The notes under the pieces: generated by a model
Databases searched by the model: none
What the model saw: only the letters and a program-made list of their open reading frames with translations
Told to the model about the DNA's origin: nothing
Origin: Kiritimatiellia bacterium
GTDB lineage: Bacteria; Verrucomicrobiota; Kiritimatiellia; PWTM01
Length of the DNA: 64,000 nt
Direction of reading: 5' to 3'
Assembly: GCA_026417735.1 (NCBI GenBank)
Contig: JAOACR010000020.1
Coordinates: 1 to 64,000 of the forward strand
Shown here: positions 17,150 through 26,004 of the stretch, in pieces
Numbering within the stretch: the first letter of the stretch is position 1
Layout of the letters: every line of letters begins with the position of its first letter
Made by a program: the position numbers and the translations under genes

Positions 17150-20100
17150 TTAGCGAATCACGTCCACCGCTACCGTGCGCACAACGACCGGCCCCACCAG
17201 CCCCGACGGAGCCAGCAGCGCACCCGCCGAATAGATCCCGCCCCGCGTGAGGAACGCAATCCGGCCCGACGGCCGTGCACCGCCGCGCAATAGCCACTCC
17301 GGCCACTCGATCGGAACGCGCTCGCCCGCCCGCGATGGGACCCAGCGGACGTCGTCATCCGGAAACCGCGCGTCGCCAATCAGCCGGTTCACCCACAGGT
17401 TCGTCACCCGCACCTCGAGGCGATGGCGGCCGGGCGCCGGGGGCGGATCCAGCCGCAACCGAAACGGCGGTGCCCACACCGTGCCCAGCTCGCGACCATC
17501 CAACCGCACCGATGCGATCACGTGCACCGCCCCGAGGTCCAGCCAGAGCTCCTGATCGCCGCTCTCGGAAATCCCCGGCGGTAGCTCGAAGTCAATTGAG
17601 TAGGTCGCAGTCCCGGAAAAATGCCGCACACCCGGATCGGCATGCAGCGAAAGGTCCACCAACTCATCCAGCGCAACCGACGGCGGCGCGCCGCGACCGG
17701 CAGGAAACGTGATGGTCCAGCGTCCGCGGACCGCAAAATCGTGCACCACCTGCGATCGCGACAGCTCCGTCTCCCGTCCGTCGTTGAGGCGAACCCGCAG
17801 CGGATCGGACCGCCATCGCCGGACCCACAGCGATCCGTCCCTGGCTCGAACCAGCTCGGCCGCCGGCCCGGCCAACAGGTCGTCAGGTGCGGCGAGCGCG
17901 GCGATCTCGGCATCGGACAAGCGTCGCGAATACAGTGCCACGCGCTCGGCGCGACCGCGAAACGATTCCGCCGACCCTGCACGCGCGTGCACCCGCATCG
18001 TGGTGCCGGTTGCGCGCCGCATTTCGTGCCCGTTTACGTAGAGGGCCGGGACCCCACCGGCGACCGCTACCGCCACATGCGCGCCGCCACTGAGGTCGCC
18101 GGTCCAAGTGAGCACCGCCGGCGCGTGGTGCGCGCTGTGTTCAAACACCACCACACCATTGCGCCCCACCGCGACCCCCATTCCCGCATGCCCCCGCCCC
18201 CAGGCGCGCTCGCCGTGCGGCGGTGGCACCAGCCAGTTCTGCCCCTCAAAGGCAATCAGCGCCCGTCGCTCGGGCGGCAACGGTATGTCCCTCCCCGGCC
18301 ATACCCACGCGCTGAGGGTGAAGTCGCTGTCCGCCTCGCGCACCGGCGCATCAGACGGCGGAAGCGCACGTGTTGCCCACCCCGCGCTTTCGACCTCTAC
18401 CGCATATCGAGCCCGCCCGCTGGGACGAAAGACCACAAACACCGAACCCCGCGGGGGCAGCACAAGCGGCACCCGACAGCGTCCGTCACTCTCCCGGCGA
18501 TACAGGCCCACCGCACGGACGGTTCCGTCCATCGGGTCCCACAACTCCGGTTCACCCGCTGCATCCCGAAACACCAACTCCGCCGACTCGCTCCGCTCGC
18601 GCGATTGACACACGAAATAGACATCCGCGTTCCAATCCTCCACCCGTCGGTGAATCCATCGGACCTCCGCGTCCGACGCCGCCCGCCCCAGCTGCACGTC
18701 CGGCGCCACGCCCAGCCGGCGAAATGCCTCTTCAAAGCTCATCCCCGACAGCAGTCGCCCCCGGCCCACCGGCCGATCCACCTCCCCCTCACTGTCCGCC
18801 CAAAGGTGACCCAGAGCGCGTTCGACACGCCGGTCTCCGTCGCCTCGCTCAGCGAGCGACGGCGAACGGACGGGCCGGACCGGCGCCAGCACCGTCGCAC
18901 CATCCTCCAGAAGGCGACGCACCTGTTCGGCCACCGCCACTCGCATCGTTGGTATCGGCGGCAGCAGCAGCACGCGGTACCGCATGCCGGATGGCAACAC
19001 GATCCGGCCGTCCCGCACACCGGCCTCCAGCACCGCTCGTCCGTCTGCGCCGTCGAAGTCGTAGCCCCACGGAAGCGGCGGCGACAACTCCTCGCGCCAG
19101 CCGATCCGATTCGGAACATCGTCCCCCACGAACGCGAGCACGTCGGCAACGAAGCGTCCCTGGCGCAGCATCCACTGACAGCGGGTGATGTACTCGATCC
19201 ACGGTCTTCCGTCCTCCCACCACGTGTTATGGCGGTTGAAATTGAGACCCCAGTGGAAAAATGTGAATCCCGGCCCGACGACGTCCCACGGCTGATGAGC
19301 GAAGGTGTGAAACACGAACTGATTTACTCCCGCACAGAACGCCTGATCGCCGAGTTCCTTCAGCGTGTACGGATGATTCTGCCACTTCTCCGCCTCCGGT
19401 CCGGCAGTGTATGCCTCCGCCGCGATCACCGAGCGCCCGGTGATGTGCGCGAGCGACGCAGCGACTTTGTTGTCCACCCGCAACCACCCCCCGGGTGAAC
19501 GGTCCAACCAAAACTCCCCCATCGGCACATGGCTGCGCCGATGCCACCCAACGTTGTAGAGGTACTGCTGACGGCCCGTGCTCTCCGCCACGAACGTCAA
19601 CCGGTGGTCCGCCGCAAACTGCGATGCGACCGCGAAAAAGTTGCGGTCCAGTTCGTCAGCAAGGAAGCGCCGCCAGTCCCAGAGCATGCGATCAGACTCG
19701 TCCGCGGAGCCGACGATCCACCCCTCCAGCAGCGCCGGCCAAAACGGCGTCAGTTCGTAGCCCACCCTCTCGCGGAACCTCCGCTCGAGCCCATCCGTCC
19801 AGTTCTGGATCCCGCACTCCCAACTGTCAATCTCCATCGCGGCAAATGTCCGGCCAGCCGCGGGGCCGGCCAATTTCAGGAGCCGGCCGACGTACTGCTC
19901 GAGATGAAACCGCACGACCCGCGCATCGAGCTTGTCACACTCCAGACCTCGACCTTCCGCAGTGGCCGGCCCGACGTAGTGCCCGTTGCTGGTGAAGCCG
20001 ATCCGAAGCACTCGCCAGCGGCGCGCGTCGGGCACGCGCCACCGGAGGCGTCCCTCTGCCGACATCGCTCGGGTCAGGTCCAGCACTTCCGCCGGTCGCA

Positions 20101-21145
20101 CCACGTGAGTGGCGGGCAGCTCTCGGTCCAACGCGGGGCCAGGATAGGCGCGGTGGTGGCGCCACTCCGCGCCATGCCCGCGGCTGCGCAACCGGCCGGC
20201 CTTCGCCTCAGCGAAGTGCACCCGCGCGGCATCACTCAGCCGAAGCTCACCAATTCGCATCGCCACGGAGTTCGTGAATGCGATCCGGATGACGACCGCG
20301 GTCGCCGTCTCCAACGCAACCGTGGCCCAGTCGTCCGACCTCTGGAAGTCCCAGTTGAGCGTGAAGACGCCGACCGGCCGGAAGCCCACCCCGTCGGTGG
20401 AGGCCTCCAGCACCATCGGCGTGTCGGACTCCCACACGTGCGGCGCACAGTTCGCGGCGCGCAGCGAGCGCACCACGCGAGGTGCCTCAAACCGCCACTC
20501 GATCGCATGCCCTTCCGGCCGGCGTGGAAACACAACCTGCGTGGCAGGTTGCCCGTCCTGGAGCGCGCGCAGTTCGGCCGCCGGCACTGTCCCGGCCAGC
20601 TCGGCGCTCAGGTGCTGGCCCTCCGGAACCGGAAACGCCACCACGGCGATCTCGCGGTAAAAGCTCTCGCGCGCCGGTGGCTGCGCCAGCTCAAGCTCCC
20701 TCTCACCCGGGCCGGTGACCTCGGCAGCGCTCCACACGAGGATCTTCATCGACGTTGCCGGTGTGATCCACGGACCGCCCGCTTCGGAGAACCCGTCGCA
20801 GTTGTGCACCCCGAACTTCAGTCCCAATCGCTCTGCCTCGGTCAGAGTGTGCCGGACCATGTCGAGCCAGGCCGGCTGCAGAAATCTCACCTGGCCGGTG
20901 GGCCACTGTCCGCCGCAATTGAACATGTAGCAGCCCCCGAGACCAATCCGGGCCATCGCCTCGAGGTCTTTCGTAACGCCCTCGCGAGTGATGTTGCCGT
21001 TGAGCCAGTGCCACCACGTGAGCGGCCGCGCATCCGCCGGCGGTGAGCGGAACACCATGTCCGGCCTCATCCGTGCGCCCGCGCCGAGCACCGCTTGACT
21101 CGCCAGCAACCCCATCAGCAAAACCGCTTGCCACCACCCTTTCAT
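17150..21145 (-). CDS. GH106 alpha-L-rhamnosidase, exported
   Basis: A 1331-aa secreted glycosidase. From the ATG at 21145 (AGGAG 10 nt upstream) it has a signal peptide (MKGWWQAVLLMGLLASQAVLG). Then comes the GH106 opening block RPLTWWHWLNGNITREG with LEAMARIGLGGCYMFN, later DSWECGIQNWTDG and FVAESTGRQQYLY, where catalytic glutamates are expected. C-terminal portions look like a LamG-type jelly roll (FTLSAWVWPGRDI) and a GH2-like sugar-binding sandwich (LDLGAVHVIASVRLDGRELG). It should release alpha-L-rhamnose from plant or algal polysaccharides. It is the central large gene of a cluster with a sulfatase. Length is normal for GH106 with accessory domains. Confidence 0.9.
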   Translation of the reverse strand: MKGWWQAVLLMGLLASQAVLGAGARMRPDMVFRSPPADARPLTWWHWLNGNITREGVTKDLEAMARIGLGGCYMFNCGGQWPTGQVRFLQPAWLDMVRHTLTEAERLGLKFGVHNCDGFSEAGGPWITPATSMKILVWSAAEVTGPGERELELAQPPARESFYREIAVVAFPVPEGQHLSAELAGTVPAAELRALQDGQPATQVVFPRRPEGHAIEWRFEAPRVVRSLRAANCAPHVWESDTPMVLEASTDGVGFRPVGVFTLNWDFQRSDDWATVALETATAVVIRIAFTNSVAMRIGELRLSDAARVHFAEAKAGRLRSRGHGAEWRHHRAYPGPALDRELPATHVVRPAEVLDLTRAMSAEGRLRWRVPDARRWRVLRIGFTSNGHYVGPATAEGRGLECDKLDARVVRFHLEQYVGRLLKLAGPAAGRTFAAMEIDSWECGIQNWTDGLERRFRERVGYELTPFWPALLEGWIVGSADESDRMLWDWRRFLADELDRNFFAVASQFAADHRLTFVAESTGRQQYLYNVGWHRRSHVPMGEFWLDRSPGGWLRVDNKVAASLAHITGRSVIAAEAYTAGPEAEKWQNHPYTLKELGDQAFCAGVNQFVFHTFAHQPWDVVGPGFTFFHWGLNFNRHNTWWEDGRPWIEYITRCQWMLRQGRFVADVLAFVGDDVPNRIGWREELSPPLPWGYDFDGADGRAVLEAGVRDGRIVLPSGMRYRVLLLPPIPTMRVAVAEQVRRLLEDGATVLAPVRPVRSPSLAERGDGDRRVERALGHLWADSEGEVDRPVGRGRLLSGMSFEEAFRRLGVAPDVQLGRAASDAEVRWIHRRVEDWNADVYFVCQSRERSESAELVFRDAAGEPELWDPMDGTVRAVGLYRRESDGRCRVPLVLPPRGSVFVVFRPSGRARYAVEVESAGWATRALPPSDAPVREADSDFTLSAWVWPGRDIPLPPERRALIAFEGQNWLVPPPHGERAWGRGHAGMGVAVGRNGVVVFEHSAHHAPAVLTWTGDLSGGAHVAVAVAGGVPALYVNGHEMRRATGTTMRVHARAGSAESFRGRAERVALYSRRLSDAEIAALAAPDDLLAGPAAELVRARDGSLWVRRWRSDPLRVRLNDGRETELSRSQVVHDFAVRGRWTITFPAGRGAPPSVALDELVDLSLHADPGVRHFSGTATYSIDFELPPGISESGDQELWLDLGAVHVIASVRLDGRELGTVWAPPFRLRLDPPPAPGRHRLEVRVTNLWVNRLIGDARFPDDDVRWVPSRAGERVPIEWPEWLLRGGARPSGRIAFLTRGGIYSAGALLAPSGLVGPVVVRTVAVDVIR

Positions 21146-21275
21146 CGTTCGGGCACTCCTGACTGGGGATCCGTCGTTCGGGCTACCGAACAGGCTTCCT
21201 GCCCCGACTGCGCTGCGTCGGAAGCTGCACTGCCCACTCGGACGGCCCCGCACCCGCCACCAGCAGCATCGTCGC

Positions 21276-22127
21276 TCAACGCCGCGCCCGTTCGGGTGTC
21301 ACCGTTTCGGGAGTCGCCGCGGTCGCCCCCTTCGGCAACCATTCGATCGTCGCACGTGACTCGAACGTTTTGCCGCCCCAAAGATACGCAAAGCCGAATC
21401 CTTCGGCGGGTTTGGTGCCTCCGTACTGCCAGAAGCGGAACAAGGCGTCCCGCCGGTCCATCGAACCCCGCACCACCCAGTTCGTCCAGATGCCCCGAAC
21501 CGTCCACGTCGTGCAGTTCAGATGATTGGTCACGTCCTCCCAGAAGCGGATCGTCCGCGCATTTCCGTCATCCAGCACCAGCTCCACGGCCATGTCCCGA
21601 CACAGCTCGGGGAGGTTCGGTATGCTTGAGATCGGCCGTGAGGGCACTCCTGGCGCCCGGCTGAAAAAAACCGAAGTACGGACCGAGCCCGAGGGGTCCC
21701 GAGCGGACTGGCGATAGCTTGTCTCCAGCACCACCGAATTCGATGCGAAGCGTGTGTCCAACACCACGCGGGACCTGCGCTCGTCTTCCACGCGGATCCG
21801 CAGGCGGAACTCCGCGGAGGCCGCCCGCGCCGGCGCCTTCGACGTCTCGATCACCGCGCTCTGCAGCGACCGCTGCACTGCGAATCCCGCATCGCGCGCC
21901 CAAAAACCGACGTGGAAGATCCGGAAGGGCGGGCCGTCGCGCACGCCGTCGCTGAACAACTGCAGCCAAAGACCGTCGCGGCCCCAGCTCACCTCGTAGT
22001 CCGTCGTGCGGTGCACGACCGCACGCCGGCTCACCGGCTCGCTCGACGTCACCCCCCCCACTGGCGCTTCCGCCGCCAGCCCGAGGGTTGCCAGCATCAC
22101 GAGGACGAACGGATGTGCTCGCTTCAT
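21276..22127 (-). CDS. Exported protein of unknown function
   Basis: A 283-aa protein I do not recognise. The ATG at 22127 shares an ATGA overlap with the stop of the UroD-like gene, which fixes the start. A signal peptide (MKRAHPFVLVMLATLGLAAEA) is followed by a beta-rich sequence with many Trp/Phe/Arg (WGRDGLWLQLFSDG, FWQYGGTKPAEGFGFAYLWGG), resembling polysaccharide-binding or lyase-associated folds, but no catalytic signature is evident. The tail (after ~265) is Thr/Pro/Ala-rich. Translational coupling to a UroD-like gene and position before the rhamnosidase place it in the same catabolic operon. Confidence 0.75.
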   Translation of the reverse strand: MKRAHPFVLVMLATLGLAAEAPVGGVTSSEPVSRRAVVHRTTDYEVSWGRDGLWLQLFSDGVRDGPPFRIFHVGFWARDAGFAVQRSLQSAVIETSKAPARAASAEFRLRIRVEDERRSRVVLDTRFASNSVVLETSYRQSARDPSGSVRTSVFFSRAPGVPSRPISSIPNLPELCRDMAVELVLDDGNARTIRFWEDVTNHLNCTTWTVRGIWTNWVVRGSMDRRDALFRFWQYGGTKPAEGFGFAYLWGGKTFESRATIEWLPKGATAATPETVTPERARR

Positions 22128-23209
22128 CCCCTCCACTCTTGGACCGTTTCGATCATCGCCAGCACGTTCTCGATCGGCGTACCGGGCTGCACGTTGTGAC
22201 AGGAACACACGATGTAGCCTTCGCCGCCCGCACCGAGCGTTGAAAGGCAGTAGCGAGTCTCCGCGCGGACATCGTCCGGGGTTCCAAACGGCAACACCCG
22301 CTGATTGTCCACCCCCCCATGAAAAATCACTCGCTCACCAAACTCGCGCTTCAGTTCCTCGCAATCCATGCCGGGACACGCATGCTGGATCGGATTCAGC
22401 ACGTCCACACCACAGTCGAGGATCGGTCCCAGCAGCGGGCGCGCCGCGCCGTCGGTGTGGTAGAACACGCGCAGGCCGTGCTCGTGGATGAGGCGGCACC
22501 ATCGATGCAGCCGGGGACGCAGGTGCCGCGCCCACATTTCGGGCGACATGATCAAGGAGGTCTGCCCGGCGACATCGTCGCTCACGAACACTAGGTCGAG
22601 CACGTCGCCGGTCCGCGCGAACATTCGACGCATCATCTCGGTCTGAATCCACTCGATCCGGTCGAGCACCGCATCGACGTAGTCCGGATCCAGCGCCAGA
22701 TCCAGCATCGCCTGTTCCAGCCCACGCATTTGACAGTAGATCTCGAACAGCGACACCCACGGCCCGATCACGCAGAACTCCCGCGCGGCCTCCCGCGCGG
22801 CCGCATCCGCAGCGTCATAGTCAAAACGGTCCGGATCCGGCCACCACGGATAGTCATCGAGCGCCGCTGGCGACGAATACCCCGCCAATGGCGGATCGCC
22901 GAACTCCGCATAGTGCGCTGGACCCGCCTGCACCTCCCGCAGCGGCACCCCCCACATCGTTCGCGACCCGCCCGACTCCGCCCCCGCGCCGGACTGGGCG
23001 CCGGCCCGTTCCCCCTCCGCGGAACGGTAGTCCATGAACACCCACACGATTTTGTCGAGCCCGAGCGCCCGGAACATGTCCAGGTCGCGGTCCACACCGC
23101 AGCGCGAACGCAGCGCGGCACCGATCTCCGGCGTGAACCAGAGATCTACCGGCAGCCGATCCACCGGCCGGCGCTCCAGCACCGCGCGAATCCGTTCCTT
23201 CGCCGTCAT
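22124..23209 (-). CDS. Uroporphyrinogen decarboxylase-like (UroD/MtaA superfamily) protein
   Basis: A 361-aa cytoplasmic protein starting MTAKERIRAVLERRPVDRLP, the usual opening of UroD-superfamily proteins that are not haem enzymes. Other landmarks are DLVFVSDDVAGQ (~210), HTDGAARPLLGPIL and FHGGVDNQRVLPFG. Relatives include corrinoid methyltransferases (MtaA/CmuA type) and many uncharacterised genes in sugar-catabolic loci of PVC bacteria. The catalytic Asp/Tyr arrangement of true UroD is not evident, so haem synthesis is unlikely. The start is chosen by family alignment; no good Shine-Dalgarno precedes it, and an ATG at 23239 with AGGAG 14 nt upstream is an alternative. It heads an operon behind the direct repeats at 23330-23363. 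Confidence 0.82.
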   Translation of the reverse strand: MTAKERIRAVLERRPVDRLPVDLWFTPEIGAALRSRCGVDRDLDMFRALGLDKIVWVFMDYRSAEGERAGAQSGAGAESGGSRTMWGVPLREVQAGPAHYAEFGDPPLAGYSSPAALDDYPWWPDPDRFDYDAADAAAREAAREFCVIGPWVSLFEIYCQMRGLEQAMLDLALDPDYVDAVLDRIEWIQTEMMRRMFARTGDVLDLVFVSDDVAGQTSLIMSPEMWARHLRPRLHRWCRLIHEHGLRVFYHTDGAARPLLGPILDCGVDVLNPIQHACPGMDCEELKREFGERVIFHGGVDNQRVLPFGTPDDVRAETRYCLSTLGAGGEGYIVCSCHNVQPGTPIENVLAMIETVQEWRG

Positions 23210-23301
23210 TCGACCGTTCGCGGCGACCGCCCCCCACATGCCGGGCGCTCGAGCTCCTGTAGGGCACCCCCAACCGGTGCGCCGGCATTGCAACCGCGCC
23301 G

Positions 23302-23363
23302 AGCATAGGGCGGCAGCGTCCGAAAATCATTGCACAAAATGATCTTTTTTTTGCACAAAATGA
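23302..23363 (-). promoter_or_regulatory. Direct-repeat operator abutting a weak promoter
   Basis: A perfect 13-bp direct repeat (TTGCACAAAATGA on the plus strand) occurs at 23330-23342 and 23351-23363, a 21-bp periodicity that places both on one DNA face. On the minus strand the repeats end immediately before a poor -35 (TGATTT, 23324-23329), with TATGCT (23302-23307) 16 nt on. This is the geometry of AraC-family activator half-sites next to a weak -35 region. The regulated gene would be the UroD-like operon. No AraC gene lies in the window. Confidence 0.55.
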
Positions 23364-23375
23364 CACAGTTTCCAA

Positions 23376-25982
23376 TCATCGCGATGGCGCGGTCAGCCGC
23401 AGTTCATACCAAAGCGTCGCCGCGCCAGAAGCCGACACCGCGCCGCCGCGCAGTTCCCGTGCAGTGCCGGTGGGCCGGCCGCGGTCGTCGAGCGGCTGCA
23501 GCGCACCCTCCGCACCCGGTAGCACCAACTCGAACTCCACCGGCTCAATGCGGCTGGGCGCGCTCCCCCACTGCCGGCCAACGGACATCATTTCCGGCGA
23601 CACCCACCGCATCCCGGTGTTCTCCGTGTACGCGGTCGCCGCCACGATCGCGCGCAGCGGTGCGCGCACGAGCGAGCCGCCCTCGAGCGCGCAGATCGCG
23701 AAGGTGGCCGCCCGAAGACGCGTCGGCCCGATTCGGACCCGCAGGCCTTCGCCAAGATCGAGCTCCGCCCCGGCGATGCGACCGAGGGCCGCGCGGAACC
23801 GCTCCGAGCGCACCAGCAACCGGCCGCCTCCGGACTCCATCAGGCGCCACTCGATCTGGCCGGTGTCGGCCAACCACTCATGACGCCTTCGCTCAGGCGC
23901 GGCCGGCATCGGGATCGGTTCCCCTGCCTCGAGATCCAACGCCACACGGTGCTCGAGCGCCACATCGAGCGGCAGCCCCGCGCGCGCCAGCCCCACGACG
24001 TCCCACGCGTACCCGTGCCGCGCAATCGCATCGAGCTCGCGATCCAACGACCAAGGCGCGGTCACCTCGGTCCGTGCCGCGGCCACGTCGCCGCGGCGAA
24101 ACGCGAGCGCAGCCGGACGCACGTTCGCCAGAATCGTCGGATGCTGGCCGATATCGAAATACCCTGGGATACGTCCCGCCTTCAGTGAATCGTCCCCGTG
24201 CGCCCAAGTGTATAGGAAGATCGCGTCCCAGTCCTGCAGCGAGCCAAACGTCGCGAGCATCAATGGCCCCTCGCCCGCGTGAGGATTCGGGGCCGGATGG
24301 TTGTATTCGCTGACCATGTGCGGCCGCCCCTTCACGCGCTGCCACGCAAGCATCCTCACCGTCGACTCGCTGGGGGCGTCCACCATCGAGCGCGGCTCGA
24401 CGATCCAGTTCTCCGGATCCCAAGGGCGGCCCGTCCACCGCGGATGCTGCCAGTACGCGTGCGTGTCCACCAGTTCAAACTCCCCCATCAGCCGCGGCGT
24501 GGACGTCATCACCACCGTGCCGACCACCGGCGCCGCCACCCCGATCTCCTGTTGGAGACACTTCCGCATCGCGGTCCAGTGCGCGCGTTCGGTGTCCCAC
24601 AAAAACTCGATCCAGTCGCGCCGCATCCGGTCCGTGAGCGGAGAACGCCCGTGGCGCCTGGGCCAGCGCACCGTGCCACGCTCCGGCCGCTCGTCCTCCG
24701 CCGGTCCAATCCGACCGCCCGGTCGCACCGAGAGATCTGCGAACCGGAACACCGCGCCAGCTTGCGCCAGGTCGCTGAAGCCGAACCGCACGCGTGGATC
24801 GTCGCGCTCGGCTTCGAACGTGAACTCGTACGCGGTCCACTCCGGCTTCACTTCGATCCGCACGTCCCATCCGACCGACTGCCACGGCTCGTGCGCCTGC
24901 ATCACGTTCGCCAAAATCCATCGCGGGCGGTCCGCCGCGACGCGGAAGCGAACCGTGTAGAGCCCCCCTCGCCGCACCGCGAAACCGGGCTGGTTGAACT
25001 GCACCGCCCAGCCACCGTCGGCCGGGTTCTCCACCCGCACCACCGCGAGGCCGTTGGAGGTCTGCAGTTTCGCGCGCGCCCCCCGGTGCAGCTCAAGCAC
25101 CCAGCCGGTCGCGCCGGCGGAGAAGTCCGCGTTCGTCAGCAGCTCGGGCCCGGGCGGTTCGCACCGCGCCCCCCAGGCCGACATCATCGCCTCTGCCGAG
25201 CTGTATCGCGCCGCAAGCCACCGGTTCCACTGGGCCTGCAGGTCCGAGGCGAACGGCTCCGGCAGTCCGTCGAGGTCGCCGCTCAGCCAGGTGTGGATCA
25301 GGCCGTTCTCGTTGTTGATCTCCACCATCGCCAGCGCCGGATCATCCGCGACGCGCTGGCCGGTGAGCGGGTTGACACGGTCCAAGAGGCGCCGGGCATA
25401 GGCCTTCTGCGCTTCCAGATGCGGCGCGTGAAAGAATCCCACCGCGTGCGCCGCCTTCCAGTCGAGGCGCTGGATCGCGGGATCCACTCCGTCACCCACG
25501 CCGAACCGCCGGCCGACCAGCAGATTGATGTTCCAATAGATGCCCTGCCGCTTCAGCTCGTGCAGGAACACGTCCAGTCGGCGGAGAGCGTCCGGGTTCC
25601 AGTTCGTCCAGGAGCCGCTCTCGTAGCGGATGAGCCGCGGCTCGCCCCACGTCGAGTCCAAGAAATGGAATCGAACCGCGTTGATGCCGAAGCTCGCCAT
25701 TCGAGCGGCGATTTTCGGCGCGTCCGCCTCCGCCGGGAAACACGCACTGGCCGTCACGTTCACCCCAAAGAGGCGCACGCGCCGGTCGCCGGCGACCAGC
25801 CGCCCGTTGCGCACACGGACCGGACGGATCGAGGCCGCCGACTGAGCCAGCACCGGCCGCAAATCCAGCACGCCCCCCTCCGTATCATCCCACGGCGGCG
25901 CAAAGGGTACCGGTTCCGACGCACCCACCCTTATCGTCAGGCTCGCCGCCACTCCCAACGCTCGCAGTGGTGTCGTTCTCAT
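23376..25982 (-). CDS. Clan GH-A (GH5-like) glycoside hydrolase with inserted carbohydrate-binding domain
   Basis: An 868-aa exported enzyme with an N-terminal leader. The TIM-barrel starts near residue 60 (VRLFGVNVTASACFP; FGINAVRFHFLDS), and MVEINNENGLIH places the acid/base at E225. A beta-sandwich of CBM4/9 type (~278-425: LLTNADFSAGATGW, YTVRFRVAAD, FRFADLSVR) interrupts the barrel, which resumes at ~440 and supplies HMVSEYNHP with the likely nucleophile E559. A C-terminal beta domain follows. Substrate cannot be read from sequence. It lies downstream of two mgtE genes on the same strand and upstream of the UroD operon control region. Confidence 0.85.
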   Translation of the reverse strand: MRTTPLRALGVAASLTIRVGASEPVPFAPPWDDTEGGVLDLRPVLAQSAASIRPVRVRNGRLVAGDRRVRLFGVNVTASACFPAEADAPKIAARMASFGINAVRFHFLDSTWGEPRLIRYESGSWTNWNPDALRRLDVFLHELKRQGIYWNINLLVGRRFGVGDGVDPAIQRLDWKAAHAVGFFHAPHLEAQKAYARRLLDRVNPLTGQRVADDPALAMVEINNENGLIHTWLSGDLDGLPEPFASDLQAQWNRWLAARYSSAEAMMSAWGARCEPPGPELLTNADFSAGATGWVLELHRGARAKLQTSNGLAVVRVENPADGGWAVQFNQPGFAVRRGGLYTVRFRVAADRPRWILANVMQAHEPWQSVGWDVRIEVKPEWTAYEFTFEAERDDPRVRFGFSDLAQAGAVFRFADLSVRPGGRIGPAEDERPERGTVRWPRRHGRSPLTDRMRRDWIEFLWDTERAHWTAMRKCLQQEIGVAAPVVGTVVMTSTPRLMGEFELVDTHAYWQHPRWTGRPWDPENWIVEPRSMVDAPSESTVRMLAWQRVKGRPHMVSEYNHPAPNPHAGEGPLMLATFGSLQDWDAIFLYTWAHGDDSLKAGRIPGYFDIGQHPTILANVRPAALAFRRGDVAAARTEVTAPWSLDRELDAIARHGYAWDVVGLARAGLPLDVALEHRVALDLEAGEPIPMPAAPERRRHEWLADTGQIEWRLMESGGGRLLVRSERFRAALGRIAGAELDLGEGLRVRIGPTRLRAATFAICALEGGSLVRAPLRAIVAATAYTENTGMRWVSPEMMSVGRQWGSAPSRIEPVEFELVLPGAEGALQPLDDRGRPTGTARELRGGAVSASGAATLWYELRLTAPSR

Positions 25983-26004
25983 CGTCGCCCCCAGATCGCT
26001 CCGC

